Assembly: GCF_003121585.1 (NCBI RefSeq)
Contig: NZ_QEOO01000026.1
Coordinates: forward strand, 62,001 to 126,000
Source of the DNA: Nocardioides speluncae
GTDB lineage: Bacteria > Actinomycetota > Actinomycetes > Propionibacteriales > Nocardioidaceae
Direction: 5' to 3'
DNA length: 64,000 nt
Shown here: positions 1-7,584 of the stretch, piece by piece
Layout: every line of letters starts with the position of its first letter
How positions within the stretch are numbered: position 1 is the first letter of the stretch
Translations under genes and position numbers: made by a program
Notes under the pieces: generated by a model
What the model was told of the DNA's origin: nothing
Seen by the model: the letters and a program-made list of their open reading frames with translations, nothing else
The model's database searches: none

Positions 1-175
1 GCCATGCCCCAGCCATGCCCGGACATGCGTCGGGCCGGAGCTCCCCTCGTAGCCCCGGCCCATCTGCATCCCCTGTATTGGCCCCCCGGCCCGCGGTGGT
101 TGGATTGTGTGCAACGCCCGCAACCCTGACTTCCCCACCTTTTGCGAACGTGAAACATCGGCCGTTGGGATTCCT

Positions 176-1360
176 TTGGACATCGAGACCTTCCACTGGC
201 TGCTGACCAGTGAAGGGCAGCAGCTGTTGGTGATCGCCACCGAGGCGTACGTCGACGCGGCCGGGGACCCGGTCCGGGCGGCGGCGTCGGTGCGGCGTAC
301 CGAACCCAACGCGGAGAAGGCGGCCGCGGCGATGACGCAGATCGACCTGCGCCGGCGCTCGGTGGCGAAGTTCGGCGAGTTGGGGCTGCACATGTACTTC
401 ACGCCCGACGCGCTCGAGCAGTCGACCCGGCTGCGGGTGGCCGAGCACCGCGCAGGGCGGGTGGCGGCGGCGTCACCGTCGTCGGTGGTCGACCTCGGCT
501 GCGGCATCGGCGGCGACCTGATCGCCTTCTCGCGACACGGGCTGATCACGGCCGGCGTCGACCTGGACCCGCTGCGGGTCGAGATGGCGAAGGCCAACCT
601 CGAGGCGCTCGGGCTGGCCGGTGCGGTGATGGAGGCCGACGCGACCACGCTGGCCCTGGACGGCTTCGGCGTGGTGTACGCCGACCCGGCGCGGCGCACC
701 GGGCGGGGCCGCGTGTTCGACGTCGACGGCTGGACGCCGCCCTGGTCGTTCGTGGAGTCGCTGCTGACCCGCGCGGCGGTGGTGAAGGTGGCTCCCGGGA
801 TCCCGCACGAGCTGGTCCCGGACGGGGTCGAGGCGGAGTGGGTCTCCGACGGTGGCGAGGTCAAGGAGGCGGCGCTGTGGGCGTCGTACCTCGCCAGCGC
901 GAAGCGGCGGGCGACCGTGATCGCCGAGTCCGGGCTGGCGACGCTGACCGAGGAGGACGACCCGTACGACGGCAAGGCGCGGCCGGTCCGCGACCTCGGC
1001 CGGTGTCTCTACGAGCCCGACGGTGCGGTGATCCGAGCCGGCCTGGTGACCGCCGTCGCCGCGGGCGTCGGCGGCGGCCTGGTCGACGAGCACATCGCCT
1101 ACGTCACTGCCGACGACGCCTTCCACTCGCCGTTCGCCCGCGGCTACGAGATCCTCGAGGTGCTCCCCTATCGGGAGAAGATGCTGAAGCTGGCGCTGAG
1201 GCAGCGCAACATCGGCCCGCTGACGATCAAGAAGCGCGGCGTCGACGTGGTCCCCGAACAGCTCCGCAAGCGCCTCGCCCTCACCGGCGACGAACCCGCC
1301 ACCCTTGTCCTCACCCGGGTCGCCGGCCACGGCACCGCCCTGCTGGTCCGGCCGTTCTGA
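176..1360 (+). CDS. Class I SAM-dependent methyltransferase with THUMP-like C-terminal domain
   Basis: Predicted S-adenosylmethionine-dependent methyltransferase of about 394 aa. The SAM-binding motif I is visible as VVDLGCGIGGDL about 105 residues in, followed by the acidic end of strand 2 (GVDLDP) and a YADPARR motif where N-methyltransferases often have a DPPY/NPPY-type site. The C-terminal part (ALRQRNIGPLTIKKRG...) matches the THUMP-like domain fused to such enzymes in actinobacteria. I place the start at TTG 176 (LDIETFHWLL), because the in-frame ATG at 107 adds 23 unlike residues; neither start has a strong Shine-Dalgarno. It ends 10 bp before a convergent lipoprotein gene. The substrate is unknown; the domain pair suggests RNA. 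The first 175 bases hold nothing I can assign. Confidence 0.8.
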   Translation: MDIETFHWLLTSEGQQLLVIATEAYVDAAGDPVRAAASVRRTEPNAEKAAAAMTQIDLRRRSVAKFGELGLHMYFTPDALEQSTRLRVAEHRAGRVAAASPSSVVDLGCGIGGDLIAFSRHGLITAGVDLDPLRVEMAKANLEALGLAGAVMEADATTLALDGFGVVYADPARRTGRGRVFDVDGWTPPWSFVESLLTRAAVVKVAPGIPHELVPDGVEAEWVSDGGEVKEAALWASYLASAKRRATVIAESGLATLTEEDDPYDGKARPVRDLGRCLYEPDGAVIRAGLVTAVAAGVGGGLVDEHIAYVTADDAFHSPFARGYEILEVLPYREKMLKLALRQRNIGPLTIKKRGVDVVPEQLRKRLALTGDEPATLVLTRVAGHGTALLVRPF

Positions 1361-1370
1361 GGGGCGAGCC

Positions 1371-2411
1371 TCACCCAGCCAGCGCGACCTCGCGCACCAT
1401 TCGCTGGGTGGCGGTCTTGGGGTGGCCGCCGCCGGTGCCGCGGGTGGTGTCCACCTTGAGGGCGTAGCTGACCACGAAGCGGACCAGGTGGCCGCCCACG
1501 GCGGCGCCCTTGAAGACCAGCTGCTTGCGGGTGCTGGCGCCCTTCTCGTAGGTCCCGAGGGTGGCGGTCGGCCCGGCGCCGTCGACGACCACCTGCCAGC
1601 GGGTCGGTCTCGCCGTGTACGTCGCGAAGCGGCGCGGGCCGGCGGTCCACTGGGCCCGGGTCAGGTTGGTGCGCGCGGTCAGGATCAGCCACGACTCGCC
1701 CTCGCCCGCCCAGCCCCGGCCGGCGGCGTACGGGAGCGACCAGATGCTCTCGACGCCGCAGGTGAACAACATCGCCCAGCGCCCGGAGGTGGTCCGCTGC
1801 TGGCCGCAGGAGGTGCGGCCGTTGCCGGTCTTGGTGGCGGCCCGCAGCGACTCGTCGTACAGACCCATGGCCTGGCCACTGCTGACCTTGCCGGTGCGCG
1901 GATCGAGCGACTGCGTGACGCCGTCGTACTCCACCTCGATCGAGAGCTTGGCGTCGGCGGGCACGCCGACGTACACGAAGTTGCGCTCGCCCGGCCCGCC
2001 GAGGCTGCCGACGTCCTCGATCTCGTGGCGATAGTCGTCGGCGGTCACCCACAGTCGGATCGGGTCCTTCGGCGGGTGGGCGGCGGTCATCGCGTCGGCC
2101 ACGTCGGCGTTGAACACGCCCTTGCGCTTCCAGGTCACCGCGACGATCTCGGCGCCGTCGACCGGGACCCGCGCCTCGGTGCCGATCCACTCGTCCCAGC
2201 CGACCCGGTCCAGCGGCTCGGTGACGCCGAAGGTCACCTCGCCGCTCGGGATCAGCAGCTTCGACGTGTCGACCGCACGCGTCAGCTTGTCGGAGCCGTC
2301 GAAGACGTCGCCGATCCGGACCGGGGCCGGCTTCTCGTCGGTGACGCCGAACACCGAGCAGCCGGTGATGAGAAAAACGAGTACGGCGAGCACGACCGGC
2401 CGCAGGAACAC
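1371..2411 (-). CDS. Putative secreted lipoprotein, unknown function
   Basis: Protein of 346 aa with a hydrophobic N-terminus ending in the lipobox LITGC (Cys about residue 18), so it is predicted to be a lipid-anchored extracytoplasmic protein. The mature part is beta-rich with many Trp and Tyr residues and no enzymatic motif that I recognise. Two cysteines in the middle (TSCGQQ and FTCGVE) could form a disulfide. It is followed upstream, on the same strand, by a NIPSNAP gene 24 nt away and a GH3 lipoprotein, so the three may be co-transcribed. I cannot assign a function. Confidence 0.75.
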   Translation of the reverse strand: MFLRPVVLAVLVFLITGCSVFGVTDEKPAPVRIGDVFDGSDKLTRAVDTSKLLIPSGEVTFGVTEPLDRVGWDEWIGTEARVPVDGAEIVAVTWKRKGVFNADVADAMTAAHPPKDPIRLWVTADDYRHEIEDVGSLGGPGERNFVYVGVPADAKLSIEVEYDGVTQSLDPRTGKVSSGQAMGLYDESLRAATKTGNGRTSCGQQRTTSGRWAMLFTCGVESIWSLPYAAGRGWAGEGESWLILTARTNLTRAQWTAGPRRFATYTARPTRWQVVVDGAGPTATLGTYEKGASTRKQLVFKGAAVGGHLVRFVVSYALKVDTTRGTGGGHPKTATQRMVREVALAG

Positions 2412-2435
2412 TGGTCTCCTCGAAGGCTCAGGGAT

Positions 2436-2753
2436 TCAGATCCGAAGGTCAGCCGCGTCGACCACCACGGTGTGGTAGCTCTCGACGCACGCCATGATGG
2501 CAGCGCGTGGCCCGGCGCGCCACGCCTCGCTGCCGTAGAAGTCCTGCTCCTGCCGCTCGCGCCGCTCGACCGAGTCGAACGCCCGGACAAGGTAGGCCTC
2601 CTCGTGGCCGTCATCGGCCGCCAGGGACCTGCCGCAGGCCACGACCTTGATGCCCGCGTCGGCGAGCAGCGGGAGCGATTCCGCCTGCATCACCCGCACG
2701 AACTCGTCGGCCGTGCCCGGGCGCAGTCGGTAGGTCCTGATCTCGATGATCAT
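2436..2753 (-). CDS. NIPSNAP family protein
   Basis: Small 105-aa protein of the NIPSNAP / dimeric alpha-beta barrel type. The start MIIEIRTYRLRPGT is the typical family opening, and the rest (LLADAGIKVV, EEAYLVRAFDSVERRERQEQDFYGSEAW) follows the usual pattern of a ferredoxin-like fold. Members are cytoplasmic and generally of unknown function; some relatives are monooxygenases or lipid-associated. It lies between two lipoprotein genes on the same strand with short gaps, which suggests co-transcription but gives no clear functional link. Confidence 0.8.
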   Translation of the reverse strand: MIIEIRTYRLRPGTADEFVRVMQAESLPLLADAGIKVVACGRSLAADDGHEEAYLVRAFDSVERRERQEQDFYGSEAWRAGPRAAIMACVESYHTVVVDAADLRI

Positions 2754-2780
2754 GAGGGCGTGTCCCCTTCGGTCATGGCC

Positions 2781-4499
2781 TCAGCAACCTGGCCGCGCGA
2801 CGCCGCCGACCCGCACCGGCAGCCGACCGAACGCGGGTGACTTTCCGAGCAGGACGTCGGTGAGTGCCCACATGGCGCCACGGGTCGCGCCGTACAAGGC
2901 GACCCGGACCCGGCCGCGGCTGCGGCCGAGCACGTACGGCGTGTCCGTCGCGACCACGATGTCGGCGGTGGTCGCGGGGTCGCCGTACCCGCGGAACGAG
3001 ATCGTCGGGCCGGCGGCGGTGCCGATGCCGGCCTGCTCGGCGACCGCCTTGAACGCCGCGACCGCGTCGGCGTCGCCCACCGGCAGCACAGACGGGCCGA
3101 TCAGCCGGCCCCGACAGGGCCCGGCGACCACGGTGACCGCGGCCTGCGACAGGTTGAACGACGCCCGGCCGCTGGTGCCGGGGGGCCGGCCGGGCCCGTA
3201 CTCCTCGTTGTGGTCGAGCAGCGCGATCTGGCGGGCCGCGGCCTGCTCGACCCGGGTCCGGCTGAGCTGGCCGCCGCGCACCGCCGCCACGATCCCGTCC
3301 CGAGCGGCGCGCGGGTCCGGCGGCATCAGCACGATGTCGGCGCCGGCGCGCAGGGTGCGCACCGCGGACTGGGCGCTGGTGTAGCGGTCGGTGATCGCGG
3401 CCATGTCGAGTGCGTCGGTGACAACCAGGCCGCGGAAGCCGAGCTCGCCGCGGAGGGTGCCGGTGACCACCTTCCGCGACAGCGACGACGGCACGCCCGG
3501 GTCGATCGCCCGGACGTCGATGTGGCCGGTCATCACGGTGGAGGCGTGCTGGGCGACCGCATTGCGGAACGGCACGAAGTCGTTGCGCCGGAGCTGGGCG
3601 AGTGTACGGCGTTGCACCGGCAGCTCTTCGTGGCTGTCGGCCGGCACCGAGCCGTGGCCGGGGAAGTGCTTAAGGACCGGCGCGACCCCGGACTTGCGGA
3701 AGCCGGCCGACGCGGCGACGACCTGGCGGGAGACCAGGCCCGGGTAGGAGCCGGCCGAGCGGGCACCGATGGTGGGGTCCTGCCGGCCGCTGGTCACGTC
3801 GGCGACCGGCGCGAAGTCCATGGTGAAGCCGAGGTGGCGCAGCTCGCCGCCCTGAGCGCGTGCGGCCGCCTCGGTCACCTTCGCGTTGTCACCGGCACCA
3901 GCAGTCATGAACGTCGGGAACCTGGTCGCGTCGCCCTGGATCCGCTGGACGATGCCACCCTCCTGGTCGACCGCGATCTGCACCGGCCACCGCCGGCCGA
4001 CACCACGCTGGAGCGCTCGGTTGGCGGCCTTGATCTGGTCGGTGGAGACGAAGTTGTCGGCGAACACGACCACCCCGCCGAGGTGCAGGTCGCGCACCAG
4101 CTTGGACGGCGGCGCGGTGCCGTCGTACCGGGCGAGGATCACCTGGCCGGCCAGCTCCCGCAGCGACAGCGAGCGCGCCCGGCGGGCCGCTCGGTCGAGC
4201 TCGGCCTGAGTCGGTCCCCAACCGCCGGCGAGGCCGAGCTCGGCGGCCGGCCGGGCGCCGGGCACGGCGCTGGCCTCCAGGGATGACGAGGACGACGGCT
4301 CGCCGCCGCCCACCGGGCCGGAGTCCGCGGGGGCGCTTGGCGAGGCCAGGTCGCTGGTCGTGGTCGTGGCTGACGGAGTCGCGGACGACGGGCTGGAGGC
4401 GGCCTCGCCGTCGGGTTCCGGCGCGTCGGCGGTACCGCACCCGGTCACGACCAGGAGCGCGGTGCAGACAGCGCTGAGGACGGGGGCGACGCCACGCAT
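2781..4499 (-). CDS. Glycoside hydrolase family 3 lipoprotein (beta-N-acetylhexosaminidase-like)
   Basis: Protein of 572 aa, a lipid-anchored GH3 enzyme likely to release N-acetylglucosamine from muropeptides or chitin oligomers outside the membrane. The signal peptide ends in the lipobox VVTGC. A Ser/Thr/Pro-rich tether of about 70 residues follows, then the GH3 barrel with KHFPGHG and the downstream DSH pair that serves as the His/Asp acid-base dyad of NagZ-type enzymes. The nucleophile aspartate is in the VTDALDM motif. A short C-terminal alpha-beta domain follows. I use ATG 4499 (MRGVAP) rather than the ATG three codons upstream because it gives a canonical signal peptide; either is possible. 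NagZ-type activity is inferred from the KHFPGHG/DSH dyad, which beta-glucosidases of GH3 lack. Confidence 0.88.
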   Translation of the reverse strand: MRGVAPVLSAVCTALLVVTGCGTADAPEPDGEAASSPSSATPSATTTTSDLASPSAPADSGPVGGGEPSSSSSLEASAVPGARPAAELGLAGGWGPTQAELDRAARRARSLSLRELAGQVILARYDGTAPPSKLVRDLHLGGVVVFADNFVSTDQIKAANRALQRGVGRRWPVQIAVDQEGGIVQRIQGDATRFPTFMTAGAGDNAKVTEAAARAQGGELRHLGFTMDFAPVADVTSGRQDPTIGARSAGSYPGLVSRQVVAASAGFRKSGVAPVLKHFPGHGSVPADSHEELPVQRRTLAQLRRNDFVPFRNAVAQHASTVMTGHIDVRAIDPGVPSSLSRKVVTGTLRGELGFRGLVVTDALDMAAITDRYTSAQSAVRTLRAGADIVLMPPDPRAARDGIVAAVRGGQLSRTRVEQAAARQIALLDHNEEYGPGRPPGTSGRASFNLSQAAVTVVAGPCRGRLIGPSVLPVGDADAVAAFKAVAEQAGIGTAAGPTISFRGYGDPATTADIVVATDTPYVLGRSRGRVRVALYGATRGAMWALTDVLLGKSPAFGRLPVRVGGVARPGC

Positions 4500-4547
4500 A
4501 TAGACCATCCAACCAGCCCGGCAAGACCAGGGCCAAAGTCGGGACGG

Positions 4548-5461
4548 TCAGGCAGCGGGCAGATCGATGGTCTTCCGGCCGGCTGCGAGGATCCGGCGCT
4601 CGGCCGCCGAGACCATCCGGAACAGGTCGTCGTTGGGCCCGATTCGCAGCCGATCCGGTACGACGTGCTGCGAGGCGCGGACGGCGGCGGACAGCCGGCC
4701 GTGGGCCGCGGTGTGGGCGGGCGACCAGCGCAGCCCGAATGCGCGCCGTACCCGTGGCGGCAGCATTCCGATCGCCAGGAAGTGGGTCACCTTGACCCCG
4801 GGCTTGAGCGGTGCCGGGACCGGCGATCCGTGAGCGATGGCGCGGCCGACGATCCGGGCCTCGTCGGTGACGTGGAAGTCGGGCCCGTCGACGTGCCGGG
4901 CCAGCCAGGCGTCGAAATCGCCGGCGGTCGCGGGCGCCACCGAGCGCGGCATCCCGAACAGCTCGCCGAACCGCACCCAGTCCTGCCACAGCTGCTCGCG
5001 CTCACCATCGGCCAGCGGGCGGACCAGGGTCTCGAAGCAGACCCGCGAGGAGTCCGCCAGCACGCCCATCGTCCACAGCATCAGCTCCGGGTCGAACGCG
5101 TCGTACGGCGTGCCGGCGGGGAACACGCCTTCGTCCTGCGGGAGCACGCCCTTGACCTCTTCGTGCATAGTGCGGACCCGGCCAGCAGCTTGTCCGCTTC
5201 GGCACGGGTGCCGAAGAAGATCGTCTCGAACGCCGCGGCCGTCCGGGACAGCCGCTGGAAGGGCCGGTCACGGTAGCCCGAGGCGGAGGCGGTGCCGACG
5301 TAGGGCACCGGGTGGGTGGCGCCCAGGATCAGCGCCCGCAGCCCGAAGGTATGGCCGACGGCCCGATGCTCCTGGACGTGCCGGAGCATCGAGCCGGGCG
5401 GAAAGTAGCCCTGGTCCACGAGGTTCACGATAGGCGTTCCGAGCTGTCCGGAGGCGGTCAC
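4548..5461 (-). pseudogene. Oxygenase MpaB family (DUF2236) gene broken by a frameshift
   Basis: Two reading frames together give one DUF2236/MpaB-type protein of about 304 aa. The N-terminal half runs from GTG 5461 (VTASGQLGTPIVNL) to about 5180, ending ...EADKLLAG. The C-terminal half continues in another frame from VRTMHEEVKGVLPQ down to 4548. The switch is at a run of three C at 5177-5179 (GGG in the gene); one extra G would restore the family sequence LAG-VRTMHEE. So the gene carries a one-base deletion, or the base is missing through sequencing error. DUF2236 proteins are haem-binding oxygenase-like proteins. The GTG start overlaps the stop of the upstream DUF1772 remnant by 4 nt, the usual sign of translational coupling in an operon. 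Confidence 0.8.
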
Positions 5462-5658
5462 AGACCGCGGACGAGCTGCCAGATCAGACCGGTCGCGGCG
5501 ACCGCGGAGGCGATGGTGCGGACGGTGTTCCAGCGGGTCCAGTCGACCAGGTAGTCGCGCCACATCTCCTGCGCGGAGGCCGCCTGCGGGTCGAGCGGCA
5601 CGAGCTCGTTGTTGAGCGGCACGTTGCCGACGATGGTCACGCCGATCACCTGCGGCAC
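5458..5658 (-). pseudogene. Remnant of a DUF1772 (anthrone-oxygenase-like) membrane protein, N-terminus missing
   Basis: About 66 codons encode the second half of a DUF1772 domain: VIGVTIVGNVPLNNEL, then the Trp-rich stretch WRDYLVDWTRWNTVRT and a last membrane segment ending LVRGL. Full-length members have about 150 residues with four membrane segments; here the first two are missing and the DNA upstream of about 5660 has no matching sequence in any frame. The stop overlaps the GTG of the frameshifted DUF2236 gene by 4 nt, so both were once one operon divergent from the AraC regulator. A short product from GTG 5658 cannot be excluded. Confidence 0.6.
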
Positions 5659-5877
5659 GGCACACCCATCGTGGTCTCGATGTGATCGGACAAGCGACGC
5701 CTTCAGCAGCGTCCTTGCGTGGGCGGTTCGGCCTCGGGCGCCTGCGGGCGGCGTCAAGCGGCTTGGCCGCGGCGCGCGCCTACGGCGCGCAACCAACAGC
5801 GGCGGCCGTGCGTGCGACGCGCCGCCGCAGCGCCCGCCGGCGTTTGAGGTCGGGCCGCCCGCGCCCGCGACGGCCTT

Positions 5878-5919
5878 GGTGGTCTCGACGACGGTTGCTG
5901 CGCAACCTGCTCGACCACC
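5878..5919. repeat. REP-like palindrome, degenerate copy
   Basis: Imperfect inverted repeat with outer arms GGTGGTC / GACCACC and a perfect inner hairpin GGTTGC-TGC-GCAACC. The core is the same as in the two copies at 49029-49119 (GAGACGGTTGCTGCGCAACCTCCTC type), so it is a dispersed family of extragenic palindromes rather than a local accident. It lies close to the truncated DUF1772 gene. Confidence 0.6.
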
Positions 5920-5946
5920 CCAGCGAAGATCTTCCATGGCCTTTCG

Positions 5947-5975
5947 TTGCAGAAACATGCGCAACCGTCTAACTT
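5947..5975 (+). promoter_or_regulatory. Predicted leaderless promoter of the AraC-family gene
   Basis: TTGCAG (5947-5952), a 17-bp spacer and TAACTT (5970-5975) fit a primary-sigma promoter. The expected transcription start falls on or next to the ATG at 5983, so the mRNA would be leaderless; there is no Shine-Dalgarno. The start codon sits inside an inverted repeat GATCGCAT-GG-ATGCGATC (5977-5994), which could be an autoregulatory site. Confidence 0.5.
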
Positions 5976-5982
5976 TGATCGC

Positions 5983-6915
5983 ATGGATGCGATCACCGGC
6001 TTGCTGGCCGGGCCCCGGGCCCACGAGGCGTTCCTGCTGCGTGCCGAGCTGACCAACCCGTGGTCGATGAGAGTCCTCGACGAGTCGCCGCTGACGCTGC
6101 TGTCGGTGCTGCGGGGCGAGGCCTGGGTCTCGGTCGTGGGCGGTACGCCGCGGCAGCTGCTGCCGGGCGACGTGGCGCTGTGCCGCGGGCCGGAGCACTA
6201 CGACGTCGGCGGCGCCCCGGACGCCGAGACCACCTACGTGATCCATCCGGGTCAGCGCTGTGCGCTGCCGGACGGGACCCCGCTGCACGACCTGTTCATG
6301 CGCGGCCCGCGGACCTGGGGACCGGTCGACGAGGGTGAGACGACCCTGCTGATCGGCACCTACGAGCAGGCCGGCGAGGTGGGCCGGCGTACTCTCTCGG
6401 CGCTGCCGCCGCTGCTGGTGCTGAAGTCAGAGGAGTGGTCCGGCCCGCTGCTCGGCTACCTCGCCGAGGAGATCCGGCGCGACGAGCCCGGGCAGACCGC
6501 CGTACTGGACCGGCTGCTCGACCTGATCGTGATCGACGCGCTGCGGACCTGGTTCGCGCGGCCGGAGGCGCACCCGCCGGGCTGGTACCTCGCCCACAGC
6601 GACAGCGTCGTCGGCGCCGCGCTCCGGCTGATGCACGACGACCTCGCCGAGCCGTGGAGCGTGGCCTCACTCGCGAAGGAGGTCGGGGTGTCGCGCGCGA
6701 CGCTGGCCCGGAAGTTCGCCGAGCTGGTCGGCCAGCCGCCGATGGCCTACCTGACCGAGTGGCGGCTGACAATGGCCGCCGACCTGCTGCTCGACCCGGA
6801 CCTGACGCTGTCCCAGGTGGCCCGCCAGGTCGGCTACAGCACGCCGTTCGCACTCTCCGCGGCGTTCAAGCGGCACCGCGGGATCTCGCCGCGGGAGCAC
6901 CGCGCCACCGCCTGA
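5983..6915 (+). CDS. AraC family transcriptional regulator with N-terminal cupin domain
   Basis: Regulator of 310 aa. The N-terminal half (MDAITGLLAGPRAHEAFLLRAEL...) is the cupin_6 sensor domain common in actinobacterial AraC regulators, with the usual LLPGDVALCRGPEHY pattern. The C-terminal 100 residues form the two-helix-turn-helix AraC domain: WSVASLAKEVGVSRATLARKF, then LTLSQVARQVGYSTPFALSAAFKRHRG. The start is ATG 5983, supported by the family N-terminus and by a leaderless promoter just upstream. Regulators of this subfamily are often divergent from a small membrane protein or oxidoreductase that they control; here the divergent DUF1772-DUF2236 pair is broken, so the regulator may have lost its main target. 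Confidence 0.88.
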   Translation: MDAITGLLAGPRAHEAFLLRAELTNPWSMRVLDESPLTLLSVLRGEAWVSVVGGTPRQLLPGDVALCRGPEHYDVGGAPDAETTYVIHPGQRCALPDGTPLHDLFMRGPRTWGPVDEGETTLLIGTYEQAGEVGRRTLSALPPLLVLKSEEWSGPLLGYLAEEIRRDEPGQTAVLDRLLDLIVIDALRTWFARPEAHPPGWYLAHSDSVVGAALRLMHDDLAEPWSVASLAKEVGVSRATLARKFAELVGQPPMAYLTEWRLTMAADLLLDPDLTLSQVARQVGYSTPFALSAAFKRHRGISPREHRATA

Positions 6916-7053
6916 GCTGCCTGAGGCTGTCTGACCTGGTGTAACGCCCGACACGCCATCCAGCGACATGCAACCCGGCTGCTGCTTTCCGCGTCTGGGG
7001 TGCGGAAGGATGGTGAGAGTCGGATGCAGGTCGTCGTGGACTCAGGAGTGGAC

Positions 7054-7584
7054 GTGGGTGAGCGGGCAGCCGCACGCGACGCCGACTTCACGGCGTACAT
7101 GACGGCGCGTCAGCCGGCCCTGCTACGTACGGCGTACCTCCTCACCGGCGATCGGCACTCCGCCGAGGACCTGGTGCAGGTGGCGCTGGCGAAGCTGTAC
7201 CTGTCATGGGACAAGGTGCAGAAGCGGGACCAGCTCGACGCATACGTCCGGCGGATCATGGTCAACGAGAACAACTCCCTGTGGCGGCGGCCGTGGAAGC
7301 GGCGCGAGGTCACCAGCGACCTCGTGCCCGACTTCGCCTCGACCAGCGACGTGTACGACGAAGGCCAGAGCGCCGCGCTCTGGGAGTTCGTGCAGACGCT
7401 GCCGCCGAAGCAGAAGACCGTGGTCGTGCTTCGCTACTACGAGGAGCTGAGCGAGGCCGAGGTCGCCTCGACGCTCGGCATCTCCGTTGGCACCGTGAAG
7501 TCGCAGGCCAGCAGGGCCCTCGCCACGCTGCGCGAGCGCGCGCCCGAAGTCCTCGGCCGGACCGGAAGGGAGGAGGAGCGATGA
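7054..7584 (+). CDS. SigE family RNA polymerase sigma factor (ECF-type)
   Basis: Sigma factor of about 176 aa. Region 2 is visible as DFTAYMTARQPALLRTAYLLTGDRHSAEDLVQVAL..., and region 4 as LPPKQKTVVVLRYYEELSEAEVASTLGISVGTVKSQASRAL. This is the actinobacterial SigE family, short proteins of about 170 aa. I choose GTG 7054 because it has a good Shine-Dalgarno (AGGAG at 7044-7048, 5 nt away) and gives the family-length N-terminus; ATG 7024 is an alternative. The stop overlaps the ATG of the next gene (ATGA), so sigma factor and the membrane-anchored protein behind it are translationally coupled. The target genes cannot be seen here. Confidence 0.9.
   Translation: MGERAAARDADFTAYMTARQPALLRTAYLLTGDRHSAEDLVQVALAKLYLSWDKVQKRDQLDAYVRRIMVNENNSLWRRPWKRREVTSDLVPDFASTSDVYDEGQSAALWEFVQTLPPKQKTVVVLRYYEELSEAEVASTLGISVGTVKSQASRALATLRERAPEVLGRTGREEER

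Larger units (their letters stand above)
5659..5982. other. Intergenic region between decayed DUF1772 gene and araC-type gene
   Basis: About 320 bases without a gene I can support. It holds extremely GC-rich low-complexity sequence (5700-5870), a palindromic repeat at 5878-5919 and the AraC-gene promoter at 5947-5975. Reading frames exist on both strands, but they are Arg/Ala/Pro-rich and resemble no family. The missing N-terminal half of the DUF1772 gene would be expected in the left part of this region and is absent, so a deletion or rearrangement probably happened here. Confidence 0.5.

Noticed and set aside
5682-5972. Arg/Ala-rich frames in the gap before the AraC gene
   Set aside because: Low-complexity GC-rich sequence keeps several frames open on both strands; none shows a family or a ribosome site.
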